Source: Hymenoscyphus infarciens (lineage: Eukaryota > Ascomycota > Leotiomycetes > Helotiales > Helotiaceae). Taken from it: DNA of 64,000 bases. Position 1 is the stretch's first letter, and each line of letters starts with the position of its first letter. Shown here piece after piece: positions 1 through 10,811 of the stretch. The position numbers were made by a program, and so were the translations under genes. The DNA lies in contig LLCB01000106.1 of assembly GCA_001414345.1 (NCBI GenBank), forward strand, positions 111,202 to 175,201, read 5' to 3'. Below the pieces are notes generated by a model that ran no database searches, was not told the origin of the DNA, and saw only the letters and a list, made by a program, of their open reading frames with translations.

Positions 1-1390
1 ATACTTTATAAGTTACTAAGCTACTAATAGTATATAAAAGAACTAAGTAATAGTAACTATCTACTTTATTCTTCTTTTATAAGTAGGAAATATATTACTA
101 TTATATATACTTTATTAGTAGCTAAGCTACTAATAGTATATAGAAGAACTAAGTAGTAGTAACTATCTAGTTTATTCTTCTTTTATTAATAATTATTAAA
201 TATTATATATACTTTATAAGTAGAAAGTATATTACTTTTATATAAACTTTATTAGTAGCTAAGCTACTAATAGTATATATAAGAACTAAGTAGTAGTAAC
301 TATATATATTATTCTTCTTTTATAGATAGTTATTAAATATTATATATACTTTATTAGTAGCTAAGCTACTAATAGTATATATAAGAACTAAGTAGTAGTA
401 ACTATCTAGTTTATTCTTCTTTTATTAATATTTATTATATATTATATCTACTTTATAAGTAGGAAGTATATTACTTTTATATATACTTTATTAGTAGCTA
501 AGCTACTAATAGTATATATAAGAACTAAGTAGTAGTAACTATATATATTATTCTTCTTTTATTAATAGTTATTATATACTATATCTACTTTATAAGTCGG
601 AAATATATTACTTTTATATATACTTTATTAGTAGCTAAGCTACTAATAGTATATATAAGAACTAAGTAGTAGTAACTACGTATATTATTCTTCTTTTATT
701 AATAGTTATTATATACTATATCTACTTTATAAGTAGGAAATATATTACTTTTATATATACTTTATTAGTAGCTAAGCTACTAATAGTATATATAAGAACT
801 AAGTAGTAGTAACTACGTATATTATTCTTCTTTTATTATTAGGTATTATATACTATATCTACTTTATAAGTAGGAAATATATAAATACTTTTATATATAC
901 TTTATAAGTTACTAAGCTACTAATAGTATATAAAAGAACTAAGTAATAGTAACTATCTACTTTATTCTTCTTTTATAAGTAGGAAATATATTACTATTAT
1001 ATATACTTTATTAGTAGCTAAGCTACTAATAGTATATATAAGAACTAAGTAGTAGTAACTACGTATATTATTCTTCTTTTATTAATAGTTATTATATACT
1101 ATATCTACTTTATAAGTAGAAAGTATATTACTTTTTGTATATTACTTTTTTATATACTTTATAAGTAGCTAAGCTACTAATAGTATATAGATGAACTAAG
1201 TAGTAGTAACTATCTAGTTTATTCTTCTTTTATTAATAGTTATTAAAATATTATATATACTTTATTTATAGCTAAGCTACTAATAGTATATATAAGAACT
1301 AAGTAGTAGTAACTATCTAATTTATTCTTCTTTTATTAATAGTTATTATATATTATATCTACTTTATAAGTATTAAATATATCTATAGAA
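1..1390. repeat. AT-rich tandem array, ~100/138 bp units
   Basis: About eleven copies of a unit containing the near-palindromic block GTAGCTAAGCTAC occur near positions 17, 118, 255, 355, 493, 631, 768, 910, 1014, 1164 and 1268. Most intervals are about 137-142 bp (one about 150), but three are about 100-104 bp. The short form lacks a segment of roughly 35-40 bp beginning TACTTTATAAGTAGGAAAT, so the array mixes two unit types. The units differ mainly by transitions and small indels and contain almost no CpA, TpG or CpG, as expected if the whole array has been RIPed. No coding potential is seen. The array starts at the window edge and may continue to the left. Confidence 0.85.
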
Positions 1391-4300
1391 AACAGTGAAT
1401 ATTACTAACTAGAATATCTCTGTTTTTTAACTTAAATACTCTACTTTTAGTAAATAAGGTAAATTAGTTCTTTTAAATTAATTAGAGAGTAAATTAGTTA
1501 ATTACTATTAACTATATATAGAATATTTACTTTATTTATTACTAAACTACTAATACTATAATTCTTAACACTATCTAAGCTAGAAGATAGTATCTATTAA
1601 AATTAGTTCTACTAGTATAAAAGAACTCTTCTTTATACTTTATAAAAATAGAAAACTATTAAAAGAACTATATAAGAAGAGAGCTTATAAATATAGAAAA
1701 GAAAGTAGAGAGTTAAAAGTTTTTAAACTAATAAGCCTTTATTATAATTAATAATATAAATTAAATTCTACTAAAGTACTAAAGCTAGAGATTATAGATA
1801 TTTAAGTAGAATAACTATAAACTAAAATTAAGTTACCTAATAACTACTTACTTTACTTTAAATACTATCTATTAAAACCCTTCCTACTTTATATATACCT
1901 TTATTTATTAATAACATCTTAATTCTTATAGTATTATCTAGATTATATACTAAGACGTAAAAATAATATTATAGTACCTTCTTAGAACGAGTAACGTACT
2001 AAGATATACTAAGTATACTTCTAATTACTAAGGTATTCCTCTTAAATACTATTTATACTATTACTACTTTCTTTACTTAAGTACTTTCTAACTTAGTAGC
2101 CTCCTTTTCTATATATAAAGTCTTAGTATAAGAATTAGAGGGTTTATTACTACTAATAGCTCTCTTAGGTTAATATATACTTTAAAGCTTACTAGTACTA
2201 CTACCTTTATTAGATTAGCTATTCTTTTTATCTCTTATATAAATACTACTAGTCTTATTAATTTTATTAGTATTTTAGTATCCTCTTTTACTCTATATTC
2301 CCTTATATTAATTAGAAACATTTATAAGATTACTACTACTACTACTACTATTCTTAGATTAATCTATATCTTAAGTACTTAGAGTATTAAAGATAAGTTA
2401 ATTAGAATTTTAAGAATCCTTAATAAGAATACCTCTAGGTTTTTTAGAGTAATTAGAAGACGCTTTTAAAGTATTACTAGTACTAAGTCTTTTAGGATTA
2501 TTTATATTTTTAGTTAAGCGACGACTTTCCTCTACTTTATAATAAGCCTATTCTCTTAATAGCTAATCTTATAGTACTATACCTAAGCCTAGCTTACTAA
2601 GAGTAAGTATATTAGAGTTTCTTTACTAAGAGGCTAAATTATTAAAGTATATCTTAGAAGGTATTAGGTTTAGGAAGTTAAGTACTAGACTATTACTAGG
2701 CTAGAGAAATTTATTAAAATTAATTTCTTTCTTAACTAGAAAAGAAAGAAGAGTATAAACTCTATTATAGTAGGCTTTTTCTACCTTAGTAGTAGTATTA
2801 TAAATATTTATTATATTATTACTATTATTAATAAAATTTATTATATTATTATTATAAGTATTATTATTTATTATAGTATTATTTATTACGTCGCTATCCT
2901 CTATATTACTCTAGCCTTCTAAACCTAAACGTTAGTCCTTAGAAACAGAGGTAGGATTAAATAATATACTAATTAAGAGCTTAACTCTTTTTCTTTTAAG
3001 AACGTTAATTATTTTATATTACTAATTAATAGAGAATTATAAGCTCTATTTCTTAAGCTACTAAAGTAGGTTCTTAAATATATAGTTAACGTTTAAGCTA
3101 AGTTATTTCTTATTCTTCTTTAACTTCTTCTCTTTAAAATTAATCTTAAAATCTCTCTATTTATCTATTTTAGCTTTAAACTCTCTCTTACTATTAAGTA
3201 ATTTAAGTATAAACTTTCTTTTAAGATATAAACTAATACTTTAAAACTTCTTAACTAAATAATAATAAAGCTAGTCTTAAATAGATTTACTTAAGTTAGT
3301 ATTAGATATACTAGCTTTTATAATTATAGTATTAAGTACTTATTAAGTAGTATTCTTTTTAGGATTACTTTTAAGCTAAGCCTTTAAAGTAGGTAGTATA
3401 ATATAATTAGTAGTATAGGTTAAGATAACTATAATATTAGACTTAATATTACTAATACTAGAGTAGGAAGTTAGGTTATCTCTTATAAGAGTAAGTATAT
3501 TAATATTAGTAATACTATAAAGACTTCTATTAGCTAGTAATCCTAGGTTAGTTTTAATAATCTATTAATATTAAGTTATTAAGAGTTACTTAAATAGTAC
3601 TTCTATCTATCTCTTAATATTTTTCTTAATTAGTATCTAGATATTATAGCTATAAGATAAGCTATAGTTCTTTTACTTTATAGTAAGTTAGAGATAGATA
3701 ACTAGTATTAAAAAATAGAGAGTATAACTATAAAGTCTTTATACTTTATATTCTAATTTATTACTACTATTATCTAAAGCGTCTAAAGTATTAATACCTA
3801 CTTTAGATTTAATAAGTTTCTATTTTTTTAAGCTTAACTTCTTAGCTACCTTCTTTTTTCTTTTCTTTACTACTTTAACTCTCTTTTCTAAGTTACTAAT
3901 GCCTTTTAAACCTCTCTAAATATCTTCTAGATTAGTTAGTAGTAATCGAACGTATTAGTAGATATAGGTTTTATATAACTTAAGCTAAGATAGTAGCCTT
4001 AATAGAGGCTTTCTATTTTAAGATATAGGTAGTATAATAAGCTAAGAGAGTATTAGTAGGCTTATATATAGTATTATAGTAAGAAATACTAAGCCTTACT
4101 AGTATAGGAAATTTAACTAAGAATCTAATAAGTCTACTTTTAGCTATAGTAAAAAGAATTAAAGGTACTAATATTACTACTATACTTTATTTAATAATAT
4201 ATATATATTCTATATACTTTACTATAATATAGTACTACTAGTAGATCTATTAATTATAAATTAAAGATGTTTAGAAGATAGTAAGTCTATTAAGGAACTT

Positions 4301-4588
4301 TAGATATAAGCTTAAGATAGTATAACCTAAGGCTTTATATATTATATACTATAGGACTATATAGGGTTAATCTATTAACTTAAAGTTTTTATAATCTTCC
4401 TCTCTATATACTTAAGTATATAATACTACTCTACTACTCTACTCTAAAACTACTATATCTATAACTATAATCTACTTATTAAACCTATTAATCTCTAATA
4501 AGCGTTATACTAGGTATTAATTAATATAGTATAGCTTATTTTTTCTTAAGTATTAATTAACTAGAACTAATTAGTATAAGCTATTATA
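1391..4588. other. RIP-saturated AT-rich DNA, no identifiable gene
   Basis: About 3.2 kb with no open frame of useful length on either strand and almost complete loss of CpA, TpG and CpG. Two low-complexity tracts stand out: an (ACT)n run at 2,331-2,351 and an ATT-rich run near 2,808-2,890. It is probably the remains of older repeats, but I cannot name a family. Confidence 0.6.
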
Positions 4589-4593
4589 GAAGT
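4589..4593. repeat. target-site duplication GAAGT (left)
   Basis: GAAGT lies immediately before the TG start of the left LTR and is repeated exactly at 10,807-10,811, right after the CA end of the right LTR. A 5-bp duplication is normal for copia integrase. Both copies are still identical, so the element sits at its original insertion site. Confidence 0.9.
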
Positions 4594-4762
4594 TGTCGGT
4601 ATATTTAAGAGGTAAATAGCGATTCGGATTAGTATACGTGGGTATACGTGCTTCTCGCTTAAGAGCTACTTAAGTAGGCATCGTAGCTAGCTTTACTTAG
4701 TATATACGAACGATAATATAACTCTTTTTACATCGCTTTTATAACTATAAGTTATACTAACA
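4594..4762 (+). repeat. 5' LTR of the copia element
   Basis: The repeat is 169 bp. It starts TGTCGGTATA and ends with TATACTAACA, so the terminal TG...CA and short inverted ends are present (clearer in the right copy, TGTTAGTATA). It aligns without gaps to 10,638-10,806. The dozen or so differences I count are all C/T or G/A. The inner block retains CpG-containing stretches, so RIP is incomplete in the LTRs. Confidence 0.92.
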
Positions 4763-5119
4763 CTGATTAGTAGACGTATAGATTAGATACTTAGTTACTT
4801 CGTATATTTCTACTATAGACATACTTATATAAAAGTAAACTTAATATTACTAGTAGACTCCCCTTCTCTGATTATAACTCCTTCTACTATTCAAATTCAC
4901 GACAAATAGTAAACGCTTCTTAATATAGGAAGCACCGATTACTAATACCGACCTTCTATTATTCTCTAAGATAATTCATACTCTCTAAGACATCTATTTA
5001 CCTAAAACCCGATATCTCTTTTACTTACCGAGTAAAGTATAAACGGACTTTCGATAACATCTAAATTTAATTTAAGTAATAATAACATCTATAACATCTA
5101 TAATATCTATAATATAACA
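4763..5119 (+). other. copia leader between 5' LTR and gag
   Basis: The leader holds the position where a tRNA primer-binding site is expected, directly after the LTR (CTGATTAGTAG...). I cannot match it to a specific tRNA. A short imperfect repeat of the type AACATCTATAAT runs at about 5,085-5,118 just before the coding frame. No ATG is seen at the expected start of gag; it was probably lost to an ATA codon. Confidence 0.5.
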
Positions 5120-6990
5120 GATACGCTAGCACCGATTCCGACGACTTCGGAGGCTTTAACTTTAGTACTAAAAGAAGTCTTAAAGCTAGTACTAAAGCCA
5201 AAGTTAATATAAATAGAAGAGACGATTTTTATAGCTAAATAAGAAGAGGAGTACGCTAAAGAAGAGAACGAAGACCTTCTTCTTTAGAACAAATTTTAAG
5301 TAGACTTTAAAGAATAGAATTAAGATAAATTTACTAAAATCTACTAATCTACTACTACTAAGTTACAACGAATACTTCGTAGAAGAGGTATATAGGTTAA
5401 GATAGATAGACATAAGATACTTATATCTTAAGTACTATATAACACCGTTACTAAGGTTAATCTAACTAAGTAGTTAGACGAGGAGTTAAAAGATATAGTA
5501 TTAAGAAGAGCTAGTACTAAAGAATTTAGATCCTATTATAAATATATAGTAGAATATACTAAAAGATAATAAAAGCTATAGTAATAATAACTCTAATAAT
5601 AATAACCTCTAGCTAAAAATATTACTTAAAACACCTAATCTAAGACGAAGGCTAGAGACGAAGCTTTATAAGCATCTACTATATAATAATAATAACAACT
5701 AATATTATTATAATAACCGATATCGTTATAATAACCGACACCTTTAACGACTTTAATCCTACTAATTAAAAGGAAAGACCTAAGCGATCTAGTATAACCT
5801 CTAATCTAACTTTTAAATCTACTAAAAGATAACTAAACCTCCTTCTTTATATCCTATTAATTTAGCGAAGATACTAGTAGTAACGATTTTAACAATGTCT
5901 CTAAGTATCTAGAACATAATTAGCAATAAGATAATTATAGTAGAAGGCTACTAGTACGAATAAATATAGTATATTTTAAAGATAAATTACCTTCTTAAAG
6001 TTTAAAGAGTTAAGACTACTCTTATGTATTAGATACTCTTATAAAGGTATATAAGAACGATTAAAAGTATAGTAGAAAAGAAGACAACTTTATAATTAAA
6101 GTTATAATATTTAAAGATATATATAAAAGGAGTAGAGTATTACTAGCAATTTACTCTCTTACCTTCTCTATTATATTAAAAGACAATGCTTTAAATTACT
6201 TTTATACTATACTTTTTAATAAAAATAACAATTAATCTTTTAAAGTTTTATCTATGTTTATATAATAATACTTTAAAGATAAACTTCACGAAAGAGGCTA
6301 ATTATCTAAGTAGAATAATATTAATTTATAAGAGATAATTTAAGTATTTAAAGTATTAATATTATAGTGTTTTAAGAATATATTATTAAGACTTAATTTA
6401 CTAAGATTTTCCCTTCTTATTAACTTTCGTACTAATAGTTAGTTTTTAAATAAGCTAATTTTAGCGTGTAAAAAGGTTCTAGATTATACTATTATAATAT
6501 TAACCTTACTCTAAGACTCTTTAATTTCTAATACTATTACTCTCCTACGAAGTTCGATCTAATCCTATATAAAAGTCTACCTAGAGATAGTTATAAACGA
6601 AACTATAATAACTAAGAGGTACTTCTATAAGAGTAGATAATATAGTATAAACAAATTTAGTAATATAGATTAATATAAAAAGAAGAGGATATATTATATA
6701 TATAGAAAGAATAACTATTTATCTTAGGATTATAGTTAAGAAGAGTAAGACTATTACTTTACTAAATAGACTAATAATAATTCTAGATACTTTAAAGATA
6801 AGTAAGATAGGTATACTAGAAAGGTATATAATACTAATATAGTATATACTTAGAGTACTTAAGAGGAGGAGATATTAAAGACACTTTAAGCTATTACTCT
6901 ATTAAAAGAAGATAGTTACTTATTAGATACTAGCTTAGATAATAAAGTTATCTATTATAATATTACTTCTATAAGATTTATTAACGATTT
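5120..6990 (+). pseudogene. gag portion with ruined CCHC zinc knuckle
   Basis: The first third of the frame encodes a charged Glu/Lys-rich and Gln-rich protein, consistent with a nucleocapsid. A nucleic-acid-binding knuckle of the form C-x2-C-x4-C-x4-H is expected near its end. At 6,692-6,733 the spacing is kept exactly, but all four metal ligands read Tyr (codons at 6,692, 6,701, 6,716 and 6,731). TGT or TGC to TAT or TAC, and CAT or CAC to TAT or TAC, are the transitions RIP makes. The boundary with protease is approximate. Confidence 0.75.
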
Positions 6991-7129
6991 AAATATTAAA
7001 CAACTTACTACGAATTTAATAAGTTTAGTATAAAAACACGTTATTAATAGATATATCTTATAAAACCTAAACAACCTAAATAACACTTTTAATATTATAT
7101 ACAAATTTATAGAAGAAGTATTTATAATA

Positions 7130-7430
7130 ATAGTTAAAAGATATATAAAAGAGAACTTTTTTAGTATAATAATTAATATTAGAGTAGCTTAAAAGTTAAG
7201 TATAGAATATAACTAATATCTTACGTATATTAGACTTATTAAAAGCGTTCTAATTAACAAAGATATAAAGAGTTAATTTAATATCTAGTTTAGTAAGAGA
7301 TATACTCTATCTTTAAGATTAATAATAGTTAATATACTAATTAGAAGAGCTAAATTCTATATAGTATAATCTAATACCTCTTTCATCTTTTATATTAATA
7401 ATATAGACAACTTAAATATTACTCTAAATA
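7130..7430 (+). pseudogene. copia aspartic protease remnant
   Basis: Protease would cut the polyprotein through an Asp-Thr/Ser-Gly active site. At the matching place the codons read Ile-Ile-Asn-Ile-Arg-Val-Ala, with Asn at 7,175-7,177 where the catalytic Asp is expected, Ile where Thr/Ser is expected and Arg where Gly is expected. All three changes are explained by C-to-T or G-to-A transitions. About 70 codons later a stretch resembling the conserved segment preceding integrase in fungal copia proteins is readable (about 7,352-7,432). The limits are approximate. Confidence 0.65.
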
Positions 7431-7599
7431 ATCTTTAAAATATACTTATCTAAGAGAATAAGAAAAGAACAGAAGTTAAGAGGTTCTCTATTATATAACG
7501 ATTTAGATACCTTTTTCTACTCTAAGATAAAGCTATATATAACTTTATATAGAAGTACTTAACCTTTTTTATAAATATTAATATTTAATAACTTTATAG

Positions 7600-8335
7600 A
7601 CGATTTAGCCACCTATTAGTACTAAGATTATAACACGTATTAGAAAGAGCTAGGTATTATATTAACTAAGGTATCCTTTAACATCTTACTAAATTTTATA
7701 AATACTATTAAAAGCATAGAAGTTTACCTAGCTAATTTAAGTTTACTCTTTATAATAATCTTAAATTTAATTATAGTGTTTTAATTAATACTTTCTTCCT
7801 TAATAAACAGGTAGTCTTATACTATATAGATAAAGTAATAAGGTATTAAGTAGATAACTTTTTACTAGATATAAAAGCAATAACTATATAGGAGGTTTTC
7901 TAAAGATATTAGATTAATATATATCTTAGACCTCTTAATTATATTATTATAAATACTAGGACAAACTTTATTAGAAAGGACTTTATATACTCCGCTATTA
8001 GAATAGGTACTATAGTAAAAACTATACTAGTTAAGACATATAATTTAATTAGTATAGTAAAACGTTACTATAGACCAATTTAATAAGTATATAATATTAT
8101 ATATAAACAAGAGCTATATCTCTTATAAAGTTTAACACTTCAAATAGCCTTTAAAGTAATCAACGATATAGCAGGCCTAAATAGACTAGTCCCTACTCTA
8201 TTAGTATATAGAGTATATACTAGAATAACTATAACCGACGCACCTTCGTAACCGATTTCTATAAGGTCTAAGACCTATAAGAAGGCTACTTAAGAAGTAT
8301 AAAAGTAGATTATATCTTGTTAAGTTAAAGAAGCT
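7600..8335 (+). pseudogene. copia integrase remnant, D-D-E triad lost
   Basis: The segment aligns by eye with the fungal copia integrase core. The three catalytic acids that join element DNA to the target fall at codons 7,787 (Asn), 7,952 (Asn) and 8,060 (Lys). These are D-to-N, D-to-N and E-to-K, all G-to-A in the coding strand. Spacing of about 55 and 36 codons fits the D-x(~55)-D-x35-E pattern of retroviral-type integrases. The residues after the third position (Arg-Tyr-Tyr-Arg-Pro) and a downstream block ending near 8,330 match the family C-terminal part. An upstream His-rich zinc-binding region is only partly readable near 7,605-7,705. Confidence 0.8.
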
Positions 8336-8957
8336 CTTAATATATAAAATAGACTAATTAACTAAGTTAAGGACTTACTCTTAAATTTAAACGTTTTAGT
8401 ATAGAGAGAGTATATAAAGTCTTAGATAAGACCTTTTATTCTTTAAAGAATTAAGAATAAAGACTATATTATAATACTACTAAGCAGTCTTATAAAGTTT
8501 TAATCTATAGTTATAAAGCTATACTTTATTAAAACTTTTAAAACTTCTAGAATAGTACTAGTAACTAAGGAAGTTTCTAATATAGTACCGTCTAAAACGA
8601 TACTATAACCCTATAAAAAAGAGAGAACTTTTAAGTAACAGAGTAGATAGGAAGTAGACTAAAGTAACTAAGATATTAAATAATATTTACCTTCTCTCTA
8701 ATACCGACTTCGTTAGTTACAAATCCGTTAAAACACTAATATTCTAGAACTCTTACTAGAACCTCTCTAGAAGCGTAGACGTAGACAGCCTTAAAAGTAT
8801 CTAAAGCCTCTAAATAAGTCTTTCAAAGTATTATTCTAATAATTAGATACTTTTATAGACAATTTTAACTATATTATTCTTAAAGATATTAGAACTTTTC
8901 TTACTAATTTAAGTAAACCTTATAATATTAAAGTATTTATAACTAATAATAGTATAG

Positions 8958-9620
8958 TATACGTTAAATCGCGATAAAAAGAGATTAATAGATTAACTAA
9001 TTAAAGTGTTTTTAAGATTATTACTTAGAAAGAGTTACTTCCTAATACTAGAATATTTAGATTACGCTTTATAGATAATATTAAATTTAAGAGTATAGTA
9101 CTTACTTTTATAAAGTTAAGATTAGTAATCTAAGTATATAATAATACTAGAAAGTTATTAGTACTTACTTAAGCGCCTATAATTCAAAGAGTAAGCTAGA
9201 GAATAATCCTTATACTTATTATAATACTTCTAGACTTACAAGTATTTATTTAGAATATTACTTAAGTATATATATAATCTTTAACTAACTTAAATCAGAA
9301 ATTCTTTATATACTCTTTTAAAAGTTATCCTTAATAGAAAGATATATTCTTTAAAGTAATTAGACTATTATATAGTATTCTAGAAGCTAGTAATCACTAG
9401 TTTATAATATACTATAAATACTATATTATAAGGCTTATAATAGAACAATTAACTTTCGACTCCTGTCTTTTATATACTAAGTTATACTAGTACAACGAGT
9501 AAGTAAAGTTAGATACCTCTTTTAGTATAGTAAGCCTTTAAACTAATAATACCCTTATACTTACTAATAACGCTTTTACTAATAAAGAAGAGCTTACTAT
9601 TAACAAAGCTAGATTTATGT
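8958..9620 (+). pseudogene. copia reverse transcriptase remnant, DD to NN
   Basis: The frame shows the palm and fingers segments of a fungal copia RT, including a readable Glu-Leu-Leu-Pro-Asn-Thr-Arg-Ile-Phe block near 9,029-9,060. The polymerase dyad expected in the Thr-Asp-Asp-Thr-Leu-Ile-Leu context reads Thr-Asn-Asn-Thr-Leu-Ile-Leu at 9,542-9,562. Both Asp codons (9,545 and 9,548) became AAT, and each original G followed a T, which is the TpG-to-TpA form of RIP. Flanking residues are unchanged, so the motif is unmistakable yet non-catalytic. Confidence 0.87.
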
Positions 9621-10099
9621 CTAAGAAGAGAGAAGAGCTTACTATTAACTATCTAATTAAATTTAATAGAGAGCTAATTACCAAGTATTATAATAGCTCT
9701 ATATCTCTTACTTAGGATTACGTAAAACACTTAGATTTAGTATAAAAGGCTCTATCTAAGATATCTGATATAAAAGAGACATTATATATAGTAGATACTA
9801 AAGATTAATATATTATATAACGTACTAGAGAGGTATACTTAGCTACGGTATCCTAGCTTAAAGCTGCTTTCGACTTATTATATACTACCTAAACTATCGA
9901 TTCTTAAAATGATAATATTTTACTCCTTAATAAGCGAATTTAATAGTAAATTAACAATCTCTTAAAAGGACTTAAATTCGTTAAATTAGATAAATCTTCT
10001 TTAAAGTTATATACTTTTACTAACGGATTATTCGCTAATAATAAAGACTTGTTATTATAAATTAGTTATGTTATTACTCTTATAGATAAAGATAATAAT

Positions 10100-10490
10100 A
10101 CTAATATCTTATATTAGTCTTCTACTAAATATAAGAGAGTTATCTATAGTGTTTTAGTATTAGAATTATATATAATAAGCTCTAGATTTAACGCCGTGGC
10201 TTTAATAAAATCGACTTTTAAAAACATCTTAGGATTTAAGGTACTACTTATAGTATATACTAATTCGAAGTCTATTTACAAATGTATAGCTAAATTAGAT
10301 ATAACTAAGGAGAAGCAACTAATAATTAATATTATATACTTATAAGAAGTATATAAATTAAGAGAGATTAATAAGATTAAATAGATTAATAGTAAGAGTA
10401 ATCCTATAAATGCTATAACTAAAAAGGGTTACTATAATACTCTATAAAAGTTAATCGATACTAATAAGCTAGATATCAACCTTATAGAGT
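10100..10490 (+). pseudogene. copia RNase H remnant
   Basis: The last domain of the polyprotein would remove RNA from the RNA-DNA hybrid. A Ser-Ser-Thr-Lys-Tyr-Lys-Arg-Val block at 10,118-10,141, a Leu-Glu-Leu-Tyr segment at 10,160-10,171 and a Val-Tyr-Thr-Asn-Ser-Lys-Ser block near 10,252-10,275 match the copia RNase H pattern. In the last block the usual Asp has become Asn. A Ser-Asn-Pro-Ile-Asn-Ala segment at about 10,399-10,416 is where the family has its final conserved Asn-Pro-Ala-Asp. The frame ends at 10,511. Confidence 0.85.
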
Positions 10491-10513
10491 AGGTAGAACG
10501 AAGTAAGGGATAA

Positions 10514-10637
10514 TAAGAGACTGAAATAGAGCCTCCTTATTAGCCGAGGACAGAGAATAGAGGGCTCTAATTAGTTAGATTAGATATGTGATTTTTGATA
10601 GTTTTGAGTAACTTCTATCATTTTGAAGAAGTACTAG
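10514..10637 (+). other. copia 3' untranslated segment, little RIP
   Basis: These 124 bases keep several TpG and CpA dinucleotides (for example GTGATTTTTGATAG) and look much less mutated than the coding frame upstream. A purine-rich stretch at 10,546-10,564 could be the polypurine tract, but it lies about 75 bp from the LTR instead of directly next to it, so I do not assign it firmly. Confidence 0.45.
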
Positions 10638-10806
10638 TGTTAGTATATTCAAGGGGTAAATAGCGATTTGGATTAGTATACGTAAGTATACGTACTTCTC
10701 GCTTAAGAGCTACTTAAGTAGACATCGTAGCTAGCTTTACTCGGTATATACGAACGATAATATAACTCTTTTTGCATTGCTTTTATAACTATAAGTTATA
10801 CTAACA
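10638..10806 (+). repeat. 3' LTR of the copia element
   Basis: This 169-bp repeat begins TGTTAGTATA and ends TATACTAACA, a perfect 10-bp inverted pair of ends. It matches 4,594-4,762 without gaps, and all differences are transitions in both directions (some C or G retained in this copy, some in the other). This indicates that RIP hit the two LTRs independently after insertion. Confidence 0.92.
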
Positions 10807-10811
10807 GAAGT
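10807..10811. repeat. target-site duplication GAAGT (right)
   Basis: Identical to 4,589-4,593. It directly follows the terminal CA of the 3' LTR. Confidence 0.9.

Larger units (their letters stand above)
5120..10513 (+). pseudogene. decayed single-frame Gag-Pol polyprotein of the copia element
   Basis: The reading frame, with codons starting at positions equal to 2 modulo 3, runs from about 5,120 to a TAA at 10,511. It covers roughly 1,800 codons, close to the usual size of a fungal copia polyprotein. It is interrupted by many TAG and TAA codons at places where the family normally has Trp, Gln or Arg, as expected from TGG, CAG and CAA under RIP. No frameshift separates gag from pol, so this element used one polyprotein rather than a programmed shift. 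The likely start codon has been lost, so 5,120 is only the first clearly coding position. The domains are listed separately. The family assignment is based on remembered motif order and spacing, mainly in integrase, RT and RNase H. Confidence 0.88.
4594..10806 (+). mobile_element. complete Ty1/copia LTR retrotransposon, RIP-inactivated
   Basis: The element is 6,213 bp and has two 169-bp LTRs that begin TGT and end ACA. It is flanked by a GAAGT duplication. A single + strand frame between the LTRs carries recognisable remnants in the order gag, aspartic protease, integrase, reverse transcriptase, RNase H, which is the copia order (in gypsy elements integrase comes last). Stop codons are scattered through the whole frame, but I found no frame change between gag, protease, integrase, RT and RNase H: every diagnostic codon checked begins at a position equal to 2 modulo 3. 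The element is therefore structurally full length and dead only through point transitions. It cannot make an active protein. Confidence 0.93.

Noticed and set aside
1850..1880. Asp-Ser-like protease motif on the minus strand
   Set aside because: Only a few residues match and no neighbouring retrotransposon domain could be read; similarity is at the level expected by chance in this composition.
10546..10564. Purine-rich tract as polypurine primer of the copia element
   Set aside because: It ends about 75 bp before the 3' LTR, whereas the tract should lie directly next to it; kept only as a note.
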